Shown in pieces: positions 1 to 9,733 of a DNA stretch of 39,940 bases. Origin of the DNA: Candidatus Omnitrophota bacterium (lineage in GTDB: Bacteria > Omnitrophota > Omnitrophia > Omnitrophales > Omnitrophaceae); the NCBI GenBank assembly GCA_016209715.1, contig JACQVP010000063.1:1-39940 (forward strand), given 5' to 3'. Position 1 is the first letter of the stretch. Each line of letters opens with the position of its first letter. The notes beneath the pieces are model-generated. The model was not told where the DNA came from and did not search any database. It saw only the letters and a program-made list of their open reading frames with translations. The position numbers and the translations under genes are program-made.

Positions 1-48
1 CAATTGGGCTTAATTTGCTACCCTTTCTGAACCACGGTCCCCGAAACT

Positions 49-906
49 ATGACTTTTGAGCCGCAAAAAAAATCCACGGTCGGACTTCTAACCGCTTTCA
101 CCCCCGAAATTTTCAAAAGCGAATATTTCACCCGGCTCATATCGGGCGTCATCGGCGCTCTCCGGCAGACGACCTATGATTTGAAGCTGATCATGGTCAA
201 GGACGAGGAGTACGCCGACCCCAGCCGGCAAATCCTGCGCGAGCATCAGGTGGACGGGCTCCTGCTCCTGACCTGGCGAATCCACCCCAAGTACATGGAA
301 GAGGCCATGGAGGGTTCGGACCTTCCCATCGTCATCGTCAACGACTTCACCCCCGGCCTCAAGGCCAACATCATCTACTGCGACAATGCCACGGGCACCC
401 ATCTGAGCTTCAATCACCTGCTGAGCCGCGGTTATAAAAAGATCGGCATGCTTCAGGGGCCCGACGAGGCCTCCCTGGACGCGCGGGAACGCTACCACAT
501 CTATCGCCAGCTCCTGAAAGACAACGAGATCCCGTTCGAGCCCGATCACTTCCGGAAGTGCAATTATTTTTTCGAAGAGGACGGCTACCTCAAGATGATG
601 GACATCATCCAGAACTCTCGCTCCCTGCCCCGCGCCCTCATTTGCTTCAACGACGACATCGCCATCGGCGCCATGCGCGCGCTCAAAGAATCCTGGATCA
701 AGTGCCCCGAAGAAGTGGCCATCATCGGTTATGACGGGATCGAAAAGGGCAAGTATGTGGAGCCGCCTCTCACCACCGTCAAGCAACCGCTGGAAGTGAT
801 GGGCCGGGAAATGGTGAACATCCTGATCGGCCTGATCGAAGGGAGCGCCAAGGCCCCGGTTCAAAAGAAGATCTCGCCCGAACTCGTCATCCGGCAGTCG
901 ACCTGA
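49..906 (+). CDS. LacI/PurR-type periplasmic-binding-like sensor domain protein (no DNA-binding HTH in this ORF)
   Basis: Protein has LacI sensor-domain features (VDGLLLLTWR, PIVIVND, GYKKIGMLQGP, ALICFNDDIAIGAMRAL, VAIIGYDG, PPLTTVKQP). An in-frame TGA at 28-30 lies upstream of the ATG at 49, so no HTH is encoded in frame within the window. Confidence 0.8.
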   Translation: MTFEPQKKSTVGLLTAFTPEIFKSEYFTRLISGVIGALRQTTYDLKLIMVKDEEYADPSRQILREHQVDGLLLLTWRIHPKYMEEAMEGSDLPIVIVNDFTPGLKANIIYCDNATGTHLSFNHLLSRGYKKIGMLQGPDEASLDARERYHIYRQLLKDNEIPFEPDHFRKCNYFFEEDGYLKMMDIIQNSRSLPRALICFNDDIAIGAMRALKESWIKCPEEVAIIGYDGIEKGKYVEPPLTTVKQPLEVMGREMVNILIGLIEGSAKAPVQKKISPELVIRQST

Positions 907-907
907 T

Positions 908-1519
908 TCACTGCCGCGCCGCGATGATTTTCCGCGCCCGGAAAATCCGCTGGAAGGCGGTGAAGTGCGTCCCGGCCGCCAGCAAAATCAGCGTCCAGTA
1001 AAAAAGATCTCGGCCGAAAAAAAGGCGCGGAAAAATCTGGCTCAGGAAAAGCCCCCCCACGAAGATCACGCTCCTTTCGGCCCTTTCCAGGAGGTCCGGC
1101 CATTCGGAATTCGAAACGCTGACCTCCATCGCCGCGCGCGCTTTCGCGTAGCTTGTGAGAAGCGACCCGGAGAGCATGGCCGAAGCCGGCCCCCAATATC
1201 CGGTGACATGAGCCACGCTGAAGAGCACGAAGATTTCGTAGTAACGGTCGCACATGGCGTCGAGATAGGACCCGAATTTGGAGGTCTTGCCCGTGAAGCG
1301 AGCCACGGCGCCGTCGAGCCCGTCCAGCAATCCGAAAATCAGCGCCAGCCAGGCGAACACCGCCAGGTTCCGGCTCCAGAGGAGGTAGAGGCAGGAAAAA
1401 ATTCCCAGGGCAAGACCGGCCAACGTCAATTGATTGGGGCTGACGCCGGTCGCGGCGGCGGCTCGGGCGGCTCCGCGCAGGGCCCGATCGAAAACAGGCT
1501 TGTATTTGGATGTGATCAT
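908..1519 (-). CDS. CDP-alcohol phosphatidyltransferase family protein
   Basis: Motif DGLDGAVARFTGKTSKFGSYLDAMCDRYYE matches the CDP-OH-P-transferase signature D-G-x2-A-R-x8-G-x3-D-x3-D; several TM segments. Confidence 0.9.
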   Translation of the reverse strand: MITSKYKPVFDRALRGAARAAAATGVSPNQLTLAGLALGIFSCLYLLWSRNLAVFAWLALIFGLLDGLDGAVARFTGKTSKFGSYLDAMCDRYYEIFVLFSVAHVTGYWGPASAMLSGSLLTSYAKARAAMEVSVSNSEWPDLLERAERSVIFVGGLFLSQIFPRLFFGRDLFYWTLILLAAGTHFTAFQRIFRARKIIAARQ

Positions 1520-2004
1520 GACGCCAGGAGCGGCTCGACGGCCTCAGAAAAATCGCTTTTCGATTGCTCGCCGACGAACTTTTTCGCGATGCGGCCGTCC
1601 CGCGCGATGAGGAAAGTGGTGGGGATCCCTCGGATCCCCCCGTAGGCCTCGACGACCGCGTCGTCGCCCATCAGCACCGGGTAGGTGATGCCGAATCTCT
1701 CGACGAACGCTTTGACGTCCGCCGGGCCGGATTCATCGAGGGAAATGCCGAGCACGCGGAAGCCGCGGGACTGATATTCCTTGTGGAGGGATTCCAGCGC
1801 GGGGATCTCCGCCTGGCAGGGCGGGCACCAAGTGGCCCAAAAATTCACCAGGAGGACTTGGCCGTCAAATTCAGACGAATGCACCGGCCGGCCGGCCAGA
1901 TCGTTCAAGGTGAATTCCGGCGCCTTCTGGAACACGGGTTTCTGCGCGCAGGAAACGAACAGGAAAAGAATCCCGAGGATCAGTCCCGAACAAGCCTTTC
2001 TCAT
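1516..2004 (-). CDS. TlpA/ResA-like thiol-disulfide oxidoreductase, predicted lipoprotein
   Basis: Thioredoxin fold with WATWCPPC, GIPTTFLI cis-Pro loop and a lipobox (LFVSC). The ORF opens at 2028, but the ATG at 2004 follows a strong GGGGGAGG SD on the minus strand. Confidence 0.88.
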   Translation of the reverse strand: MRKACSGLILGILFLFVSCAQKPVFQKAPEFTLNDLAGRPVHSSEFDGQVLLVNFWATWCPPCQAEIPALESLHKEYQSRGFRVLGISLDESGPADVKAFVERFGITYPVLMGDDAVVEAYGGIRGIPTTFLIARDGRIAKKFVGEQSKSDFSEAVEPLLAS

Positions 2005-2021
2005 AAGCCTCCCCCAACCAT

Positions 2022-2046
2022 AGCTCAAAACCTCAAGTTTTGAGCT
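2022..2046. repeat. Perfect 10-bp inverted repeat AGCTCAAAAC-ctcaa-GTTTTGAGCT
   Basis: Read directly from the sequence; ccdA-tlpA intergenic region, upstream of the tlpA SD. Confidence 0.85.
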
Positions 2047-2051
2047 GGATA

Positions 2052-2079
2052 TGACCCTCAGCCACAGGGCTGAGGGTCA
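2052..2079. repeat. Perfect 12-bp inverted repeat TGACCCTCAGCC-acag-GGCTGAGGGTCA overlapping the ccdA stop
   Basis: Read directly; the ccdA TGA (minus, 2077-2079) forms the start of the stem; no U-tract follows. Confidence 0.88.
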
Positions 2080-2805
2080 AATGGAAAACCGGTTCAAAAA
2101 CGACAGCCGGCCGGCCAGGACGGTCAAACGGCCGGAAAAAATCAGGATCCCCACCGCCACCAACAGCAGCCCGCTCACAATCTCGAAAGCGCGGAGCCAA
2201 TGTTTGGCCCGCGCGAAGAAACCGAAAAAGGCCTGGATCCCGAGCGCCGTCACGAGAAACGGGATGCCGAGTCCGAGCGAATAGAATACCAAAAGGACCG
2301 TCCCCTGCAAAACCGTTTCCTGGGTCCCGGCGTAAGCGAGAATCCCGGCCAAAATGGGCCCGATGCAAGGGGTCCAGCCGAACGCAAACGTGGCCCCGAC
2401 CACAAAACTTCCCGCCAGGCCGAACGGTTTCTTGCGCAGGTGGATCTTCTTTTCCCGGAAGAGCGCGTCCCAGCGCAGGATCCCGAGCACGTGCAAGCCG
2501 ACCAGTACGATCAGCACGCCCGCAATTTGATTGAAAATTTTGAGCTGCGATACCAGGAATTGGCCGATGCCGGTCGCCGTCGCGCCGAGGAGGATGAAAA
2601 CGGCGGAGAAGCCGGCCACAAAAAAACAGGCGTTCCCAAAAAGGCGTCCCTTCCCGGTCTCCTCCTTGTGAAGGTCCTCGACCGTGAGCCCGGTGAGAAA
2701 TGAAAGGTATCCGGGGATGAGGGGAAGCACACAAGGGGAGAGAAAAGAAAGAAGCCCGGCCAGGAAGGCGAGGCCCAGCGAAACCGGTTGGTCCATGGCG
2801 CTCAA
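2077..2805 (-). CDS. ccdA: Cytochrome c biogenesis / thiol-disulfide interchange membrane protein CcdA (DsbD transmembrane domain)
   Basis: FLAGLLSFLSPCVLPLIPGYLSFLTG and FAFGWTPCIGPILAGIL carry the conserved CcdA cysteines. Confidence 0.93.
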   Translation of the reverse strand: MSAMDQPVSLGLAFLAGLLSFLSPCVLPLIPGYLSFLTGLTVEDLHKEETGKGRLFGNACFFVAGFSAVFILLGATATGIGQFLVSQLKIFNQIAGVLIVLVGLHVLGILRWDALFREKKIHLRKKPFGLAGSFVVGATFAFGWTPCIGPILAGILAYAGTQETVLQGTVLLVFYSLGLGIPFLVTALGIQAFFGFFARAKHWLRAFEIVSGLLLVAVGILIFSGRLTVLAGRLSFLNRFSI

Positions 2806-3398
2806 ACGACTTTCAACGACGCCCGGACGAGTTCCTCGACGGAAAGCCTCTTGCCGCCGGCTTCCCCCAGAACTTTTTTGATGGCGTCCTGAGCCGACGG
2901 TTTTTTATAACCCAGCGAGACCAGGACCAGGACCGTGTCCTGCACCAGCTCGTCGTCCGTTCCGGTCTCCTCGGGCCTGCGGCTCGATTTCTCGTCCACC
3001 AGGACCTTTTCCCGGAGTTCGATGATGATTCTTTCGGCGGTTTTCCGTCCGATGCCCGAAATGGCCGTCAGGGCGGCGAGGTCTTCGTGGATAATCGCCC
3101 GCTTGAGATCGGCCACAGCCAGTCCGGACAAGACCGCAAGGGCCATCTTCGGCCCGATGCCCGAAATGGAAAGCAACAGGCGAAAGAGGCTCTTTTCGTC
3201 CTGGGTCAGAAAGCCGAAAATTTGATGCGCGTCTTCGCGGATGTGCACGTGGGTGAGGAGATGCACCGATTGCCCCTCGGCCGGCAGGTGGCTGTACGTG
3301 GAGAGCGGAATCAAGACTTCGTAGCCGATCCCGCCGATGTCCACGACGATTTGAGTGGGGTGTTTGACCGCCAGATTTCCCTTGAGATAACTATACAT
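2802..3398 (-). CDS. ruvA: Holliday junction branch migration protein RuvA
   Basis: MYSYLKGNLA, VDIGGIGYEV, SGIGPKMALAVLSGL and ISGIGRKTAERIIIELREK are RuvA hallmarks; overlaps ruvC and ccdA by a few nt. Confidence 0.96.
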   Translation of the reverse strand: MYSYLKGNLAVKHPTQIVVDIGGIGYEVLIPLSTYSHLPAEGQSVHLLTHVHIREDAHQIFGFLTQDEKSLFRLLLSISGIGPKMALAVLSGLAVADLKRAIIHEDLAALTAISGIGRKTAERIIIELREKVLVDEKSSRRPEETGTDDELVQDTVLVLVSLGYKKPSAQDAIKKVLGEAGGKRLSVEELVRASLKVV

Positions 3399-3891
3399 GA
3401 GCGGCTTCTATTTTTTCCCGCCGGCATTGACAATGACAGATCGCGACCGCCAGCGCGTCGGCCGCGTCCGGCGGGGGATTCTCCCGCAAACCGAGCAGAT
3501 GGCGCACCATGAATTGGACCTGGTTCTTGGCCGCCCGGCCGTTCCCGGAGATGGCCTGTTTCACGCGCGTGGGAAGATATTCGGCCACCGAAACGCCGTG
3601 ATTCGTCGCGGCCAGGATGGCCACGGCCCGCGCCTCGCCGATCCGGACGGCGGATGAAAAACTCTGGCTGTAAAAGACGTCTTCCAGGGCCATGACATCG
3701 GGCTTGTAAATTTTCAGGACCTCTCCCAGGATGTCGTAAATTTTCTGCAGCCGCTTGGCGAGCGGGACCCCGCCGCGGTTCTTTTGCAGGACCAGGGTCT
3801 CGTAATGGGGCGAGTTCATCTTGCCGTTATCGAGGTCGACGATCCCGATCCCCGCCTTCCAGGTGCCCGGATCGATCCCCAGAACTCGCAT
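3391..3891 (-). CDS. ruvC: Crossover junction endodeoxyribonuclease RuvC
   Basis: MRVLGIDPGTWKAGIGIVD, ALEDVFYSQS and DAADALAVAICH. Confidence 0.95.
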   Translation of the reverse strand: MRVLGIDPGTWKAGIGIVDLDNGKMNSPHYETLVLQKNRGGVPLAKRLQKIYDILGEVLKIYKPDVMALEDVFYSQSFSSAVRIGEARAVAILAATNHGVSVAEYLPTRVKQAISGNGRAAKNQVQFMVRHLLGLRENPPPDAADALAVAICHCQCRREKIEAAHV

Positions 3892-3901
3892 GCGCCCGCG
3901 G

Positions 3902-4216
3902 CTACTCCTGCTTCATCTCTTCCAGGATCTTTTTCTTTTCCTGTTTGAGTGCTTTCAGCCGCCGGACGCCTTCCTTTACTTTCTTGACCTTCTCGCCGAT
4001 TTCGTCGATCACCGGGCCCGGTTCGAAGGACACGTCGCCGTGCGGGATGGAGCTCTTGTCCTGAATGGCTTCGATCAACTCATGCAGTTCTTCTTCCCTT
4101 TTCTTCAGAATATCGACGATGGGACCGCTCTTTTTTTCCTCCGCGAGCGTTTCGTTCATCTCGTGGAGCTCGGTCTGCCAGCGGCGGATTTTTGCAAGGA
4201 TCATGGATTTGTTCAT
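3902..4216 (-). CDS. Small coiled-coil hypothetical protein
   Basis: ORF between ruvC and yebC on the same strand, Glu/Lys-rich heptad-like sequence, GGGGA SD-like sequence upstream; no family recognised. Confidence 0.6.
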   Translation of the reverse strand: MNKSMILAKIRRWQTELHEMNETLAEEKKSGPIVDILKKREEELHELIEAIQDKSSIPHGDVSFEPGPVIDEIGEKVKKVKEGVRRLKALKQEKKKILEEMKQE

Positions 4217-4260
4217 TATAGTTCCCCTATAAAATTGAAATAAGGACGATAGGCCCGAAC

Positions 4261-5007
4261 TCAGGCCACCTCTTTCATGACTTCTTCCGGAATGTCCACA
4301 TTTGAATAGACGTGCTGCACATCGTCATGGTCTTCGAGCGCTTCGATCAGCGCCAGGACCTGTTTGGCGTGGTCCGCCGTGACTTTCACCAGATTCTTCG
4401 GCAGCATGGTGATTTCCGCCGAGCCCACCGGGACCTTCTTTTCCGCCAGCGCCTTTTTCACCGCCTCGATATCCTGCGGCGCGGTCGTGACTTCATAGGA
4501 AGCGCCTTCTGTCGCTTGGTCCTCCGCCCCGGCCGAAAGCACGATGTCCATCAGCTGGTCCTCGGAGATCGCGGCCGTGTCGATCACAAAAAAACCCTTC
4601 TTTTCGAAAATCCACGCCACGGAACCCGCGCCGGCCATGTTGCCGCCCTTCTTGTCGAAAATGCTCCGGACTTCGGAGGCGGTCCGGTTTTTGTTATCGG
4701 TGAGGCACTGGACGTAAACCGCAACGCCCTGCGGCCCGTAACCTTCGTAACTGACTTCCTCGTACAGCGCGCCCGGAAGCTCTCCGGTCCCTTTCTTGAC
4801 CGCGCGCTCGATATTATCGGCCGGCATGTTGTTTTCTTTCGCCGTGGAAATCGCCACGCGAAGCCGGGGGTTGGTGTCAGGATTGCCGCCGCCGCTTTTC
4901 GCCGCCACGGTGATTTCACGGATCAGCTTGGTGAAGATCTTGCCGCGCTTCGCGTCCGCCGCCGCCTTCTTGTGTTTGATGGTTGCCCACTTGGAATGTC
5001 CTGACAT
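4261..5007 (-). CDS. yebC: YebC/PmpR-family regulatory / translation-associated protein
   Basis: MSGHSKWATIKHKKAAADAKRGKIFTKLIREITVAAKSGGG...PADNIERAVKKGTGEL is diagnostic. Confidence 0.97.
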   Translation of the reverse strand: MSGHSKWATIKHKKAAADAKRGKIFTKLIREITVAAKSGGGNPDTNPRLRVAISTAKENNMPADNIERAVKKGTGELPGALYEEVSYEGYGPQGVAVYVQCLTDNKNRTASEVRSIFDKKGGNMAGAGSVAWIFEKKGFFVIDTAAISEDQLMDIVLSAGAEDQATEGASYEVTTAPQDIEAVKKALAEKKVPVGSAEITMLPKNLVKVTADHAKQVLALIEALEDHDDVQHVYSNVDIPEEVMKEVA

Positions 5008-5048
5008 GCTCTTCTCCCGATAGCCCCAAAATCAAGTTTGGTGGCTGT

Positions 5049-5885
5049 TTACTTCGCGTTTAAAATGGCCCGGGTCACTTCCACGACGTCTTTCATTTCT
5101 CCGACGTCGTGCACCCGGACGATGCCGGCCCCCCGTTCGACGCTCAGGGCCACGGACGCCGCGCTGCCAAAAACCCGCTCCCTGGGTTCCCGTCCCGTTA
5201 TTTCTCCGAGAAACGATTTGCGCGACAGGCCGACGAGGAGGGGACGACCGAAGGATTTGAAGGATTCCAGATGTTTGATCAAGCTGAGGCTTTGGTCCTT
5301 GGTCTTGGCAAAGCCGATGCCGGGATCAATCACGATTTTGTTATAGGATATTCCAGCGCTTAACGCCATGTCAATACTTTCCTTGAGTTCGGCCACGACT
5401 TCGGCAATCAAATCGACATAACGGGCATGTTGTCTCATGGTTTGGGCGTTTCCCCGGCGGTGCATGAGGACGAGACCGGCGCCGAATTCAGCCGCCACGG
5501 CCGCCATTTCGGGGTCGTCCTTGAGGCCGCTCACGTCGTTGACGATTTCCGCTCCCGCCGCGAGCGCCGCCCGGGCGACGGACGCTTTCGTGGTGTCCAC
5601 TGAAACGGGAAGGGCGGATTCCCGCCGCACCGCCTCCAAAACGGGCAAAAGACGGGCCAGTTCTTCTTCGGCCGAAATCAACGGCGCGCCCGGACGCGTC
5701 GATTCGGCGCCCAGATCGATGAGGTCCGCGCCCGCCGCTTGGAACTCGCGCGCTCGAACCGCCGCGCGGGAGGGATCGAGGCAGTCCCCGCCGTCAGAAA
5801 ACGAATCCGGCGTGGCGTTGATGACGCCCATGACCAGGACGCGTCCGGACAAATCCCATTCCCGCGTCCGGCTGCGAAAAATCAT
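5049..5885 (-). CDS. folP: Dihydropteroate synthase
   Basis: VMGVINATPDSFSDGG, DLGAESTRPGA, EIVNDVSGL, IDPGIGFAKT and LVGLSRKSFLG. The ORF opens at 5900; the ATG at 5885 has GGAGG 8 nt upstream. Confidence 0.95.
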   Translation of the reverse strand: MIFRSRTREWDLSGRVLVMGVINATPDSFSDGGDCLDPSRAAVRAREFQAAGADLIDLGAESTRPGAPLISAEEELARLLPVLEAVRRESALPVSVDTTKASVARAALAAGAEIVNDVSGLKDDPEMAAVAAEFGAGLVLMHRRGNAQTMRQHARYVDLIAEVVAELKESIDMALSAGISYNKIVIDPGIGFAKTKDQSLSLIKHLESFKSFGRPLLVGLSRKSFLGEITGREPRERVFGSAASVALSVERGAGIVRVHDVGEMKDVVEVTRAILNAK

Positions 5886-5903
5886 CCCATTTGCCTCCAT
5901 AAG

Positions 5904-5935
5904 AAAAAAAGGTGAAACAGTTTTTCCGTTTCACC
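5904..5935 (-). terminator. Intrinsic terminator between ftsH and folP
   Basis: Minus strand: GGTGAAAC-ggaaaaact-GTTTCACC stem followed by TTTTTTT. Confidence 0.8.
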
Positions 5936-5961
5936 CCTAAATAGTGCCGGCCTTTTTTAAA

Positions 5962-7932
<1,971 letters not shown>

Positions 7933-7955
7933 AATTTTTCCTAAGTTCTTTTAAA

Positions 7956-7999
7956 ACAAGGGGATAAAATCAACGACGATTTTAGCAGGAATCCCTTGT
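7956..7999 (-). terminator. Possible terminator between tilS and ftsH
   Basis: Outer stem ACAAGGG/CCCTTGT plus inner AAAATC-aacgac-GATTTT; a short TTTT follows on the minus strand. Confidence 0.4.
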
Positions 8000-8024
8000 G
8001 AGAGCAAGTCTTTTTGGGGCGCCG

Positions 8025-9449
8025 TCAAACCGGCCGGCTGCTGAGCTTGAGAAACCGGCGGGTCTTGTGCGTCACCTTGCAGGGGTCGGAAATCTCGATC
8101 CCGTAAACCCAGAAGATCTCGTTGCCGCTCACGAACAAAGGCACCCGGTCCTTTTCATAACTGGGCACCTTCCGGGCGATGAAGAAATCCTTCAATTTCT
8201 TGGGGTAATGGAGGCCCAGGGGGCGGAAGACATCGCCTTCGCGGCGGTTGCGGATCACCAGGGGAAAATGGATCTTTTCCAGGTCGAAGATGCCGGAGGT
8301 ACGGTCCTTGCGATCGACCTTGTAAACCCTTTGCTCAAAAGCCTCTGCGACAAATTCGAGGCCCAGCTCGCGGACCACGACCCGGTCTCCGAGACGAAGC
8401 TGGTATTCGAAAGGCGGCGCTTCTCCGGCCGCGTGTTTCTTGAGAATAATCTCCTTTCTTTCCAGGGCCACCGACACATCGTTCGGAAGGTGGATTTCGT
8501 AGCGGCCGGCCGATTGCTCGAGGGCGCGGCGAAATTCGTCCCAATGGAAATAGTCCAGTTCGCTTTCCGGCTCGAGGTCCCGGACGGCCTTTTGCAGGAC
8601 GCGGAAGCGCAGGGCCTCGGGCTGCTGCAGAAACTTCTTCTTCTTGAGAATCAGAAGCCCCTCTTTTTTCTTCTTGATCACCTTGGGATACTGCTTCGCC
8701 ATGAGCTCTTCGATGAAAGCGAGGTCCAACGAAACGGTCTCGGCGAGGTTGGCCAGCGCGTTCTTGATCCGGGGATTGTAATACCGCTCCAAATCAGGGA
8801 TCAGCCGCTGGCGGATCCGGTTGCGCATGAATCGGGGGTCCTGGTTCGAAAGATCGACGCAAAACGTGAGCTTCCGGTCTCTGACGTAATCGTTCAGGTC
8901 TTTCTTTTCCAGCTCGATCAGAGGGCGGATCAGGATGAGACCGTTCCAATCGGAAACCGGTTTCATCGCGCCCAATCCTCTCAGCCCCGTCCCGCGAAGG
9001 ATCCGCAGCAACACCGTTTCCGCCTGGTCGTCCCGGTGATGTCCGAGAGCCACTTTTCTGAGGCCCAAACGCCGGGCCTCTTCCTGGAAAAATTGCAGGC
9101 GGCATTCCCTCGCCGCTTCTTCGATGGACATCCGGCGGTCCCGGGCGAATTGGCCGACGTCAACCTTTTTACAGACGATCGGGAATTTCAAATCCCGGGC
9201 AAATTTCTCGGCGAACTGCTGGTCCTTGTCGGAGGCCTCCCCTCTCAATGAATGATTGAGATGGGCGATGTGCAGATCGAGGTGCCAATCCACCCGGATG
9301 CGGTATAGCAAATCGAACAAGGCGATGGAGTCCGGTCCGCCGGACACCGCGACGAGGACAGAGTCGCCTTTTGTGAGCAGGTTAAACTTGCGCACGCTTT
9401 TGAGAAATAGATCAAACGCCTTGTCGGCCTTGTGATCCGTGACGATCAT
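8025..9449 (-). CDS. tilS: tRNA(Ile)-lysidine synthase
   Basis: VLVAVSGGPDSIALFDLL (PP-loop), HLNHSLRGEASDKD, ALGHHRDDQAETVLLRILRGTGLRGLGAM. Confidence 0.95.
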   Translation of the reverse strand: MIVTDHKADKAFDLFLKSVRKFNLLTKGDSVLVAVSGGPDSIALFDLLYRIRVDWHLDLHIAHLNHSLRGEASDKDQQFAEKFARDLKFPIVCKKVDVGQFARDRRMSIEEAARECRLQFFQEEARRLGLRKVALGHHRDDQAETVLLRILRGTGLRGLGAMKPVSDWNGLILIRPLIELEKKDLNDYVRDRKLTFCVDLSNQDPRFMRNRIRQRLIPDLERYYNPRIKNALANLAETVSLDLAFIEELMAKQYPKVIKKKKEGLLILKKKKFLQQPEALRFRVLQKAVRDLEPESELDYFHWDEFRRALEQSAGRYEIHLPNDVSVALERKEIILKKHAAGEAPPFEYQLRLGDRVVVRELGLEFVAEAFEQRVYKVDRKDRTSGIFDLEKIHFPLVIRNRREGDVFRPLGLHYPKKLKDFFIARKVPSYEKDRVPLFVSGNEIFWVYGIEISDPCKVTHKTRRFLKLSSRPV

Positions 9450-9474
9450 GACTCTCTCCTGACAATATGAAATC

Positions 9475-9550
9475 TGGTAGCGGCGGAGGGAATTGCACCC
9501 CCGACCCAGGGCTTATGAGTCCCTTGCTCTGCTAACTGAGCTACGCCGCC
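9475..9550 (-). tRNA. tRNA with CAU anticodon, probably elongator tRNA-Met; 3' CCA encoded
   Basis: Reverse complement GGCGGCGTAGCTCAGTTAGCAGAGCAAGGGACTCATAAGCCCTGGGTCGGGGGTGCAATTCCCTCCGCCGCTACCA folds as a cloverleaf with loop CTCATAA. The acceptor lacks the C4-G69/C5-G68 pairs of E. coli tRNA-Ile2. Confidence 0.92.
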
Positions 9551-9733
9551 ACGGAAAATGAACTTTCTGGGGAAGGATGGGAGCAGGGTCCTGACAAAAA
9601 CTGCAACTGCTTGCCGTATCAAGAATTATAGTATTTACAACGTCGTCGGAAAACCTGGCCCCAAGTCCTTCCAAAATCTATGTACGCCTTATTTTATCGT
9701 AACAGGCCGTCCGAGCGCCATCACTTTTTGGAA

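Noticed and set aside
7998-9251. 417-aa + strand ORF opposite tilS
   Set aside because: Antisense to a definite TilS.
9551-9733. 67-aa + strand ORF between tRNA and glycosidase gene
   Set aside because: Short, no SD or domain; region is more plausibly the tRNA/tilS promoter.
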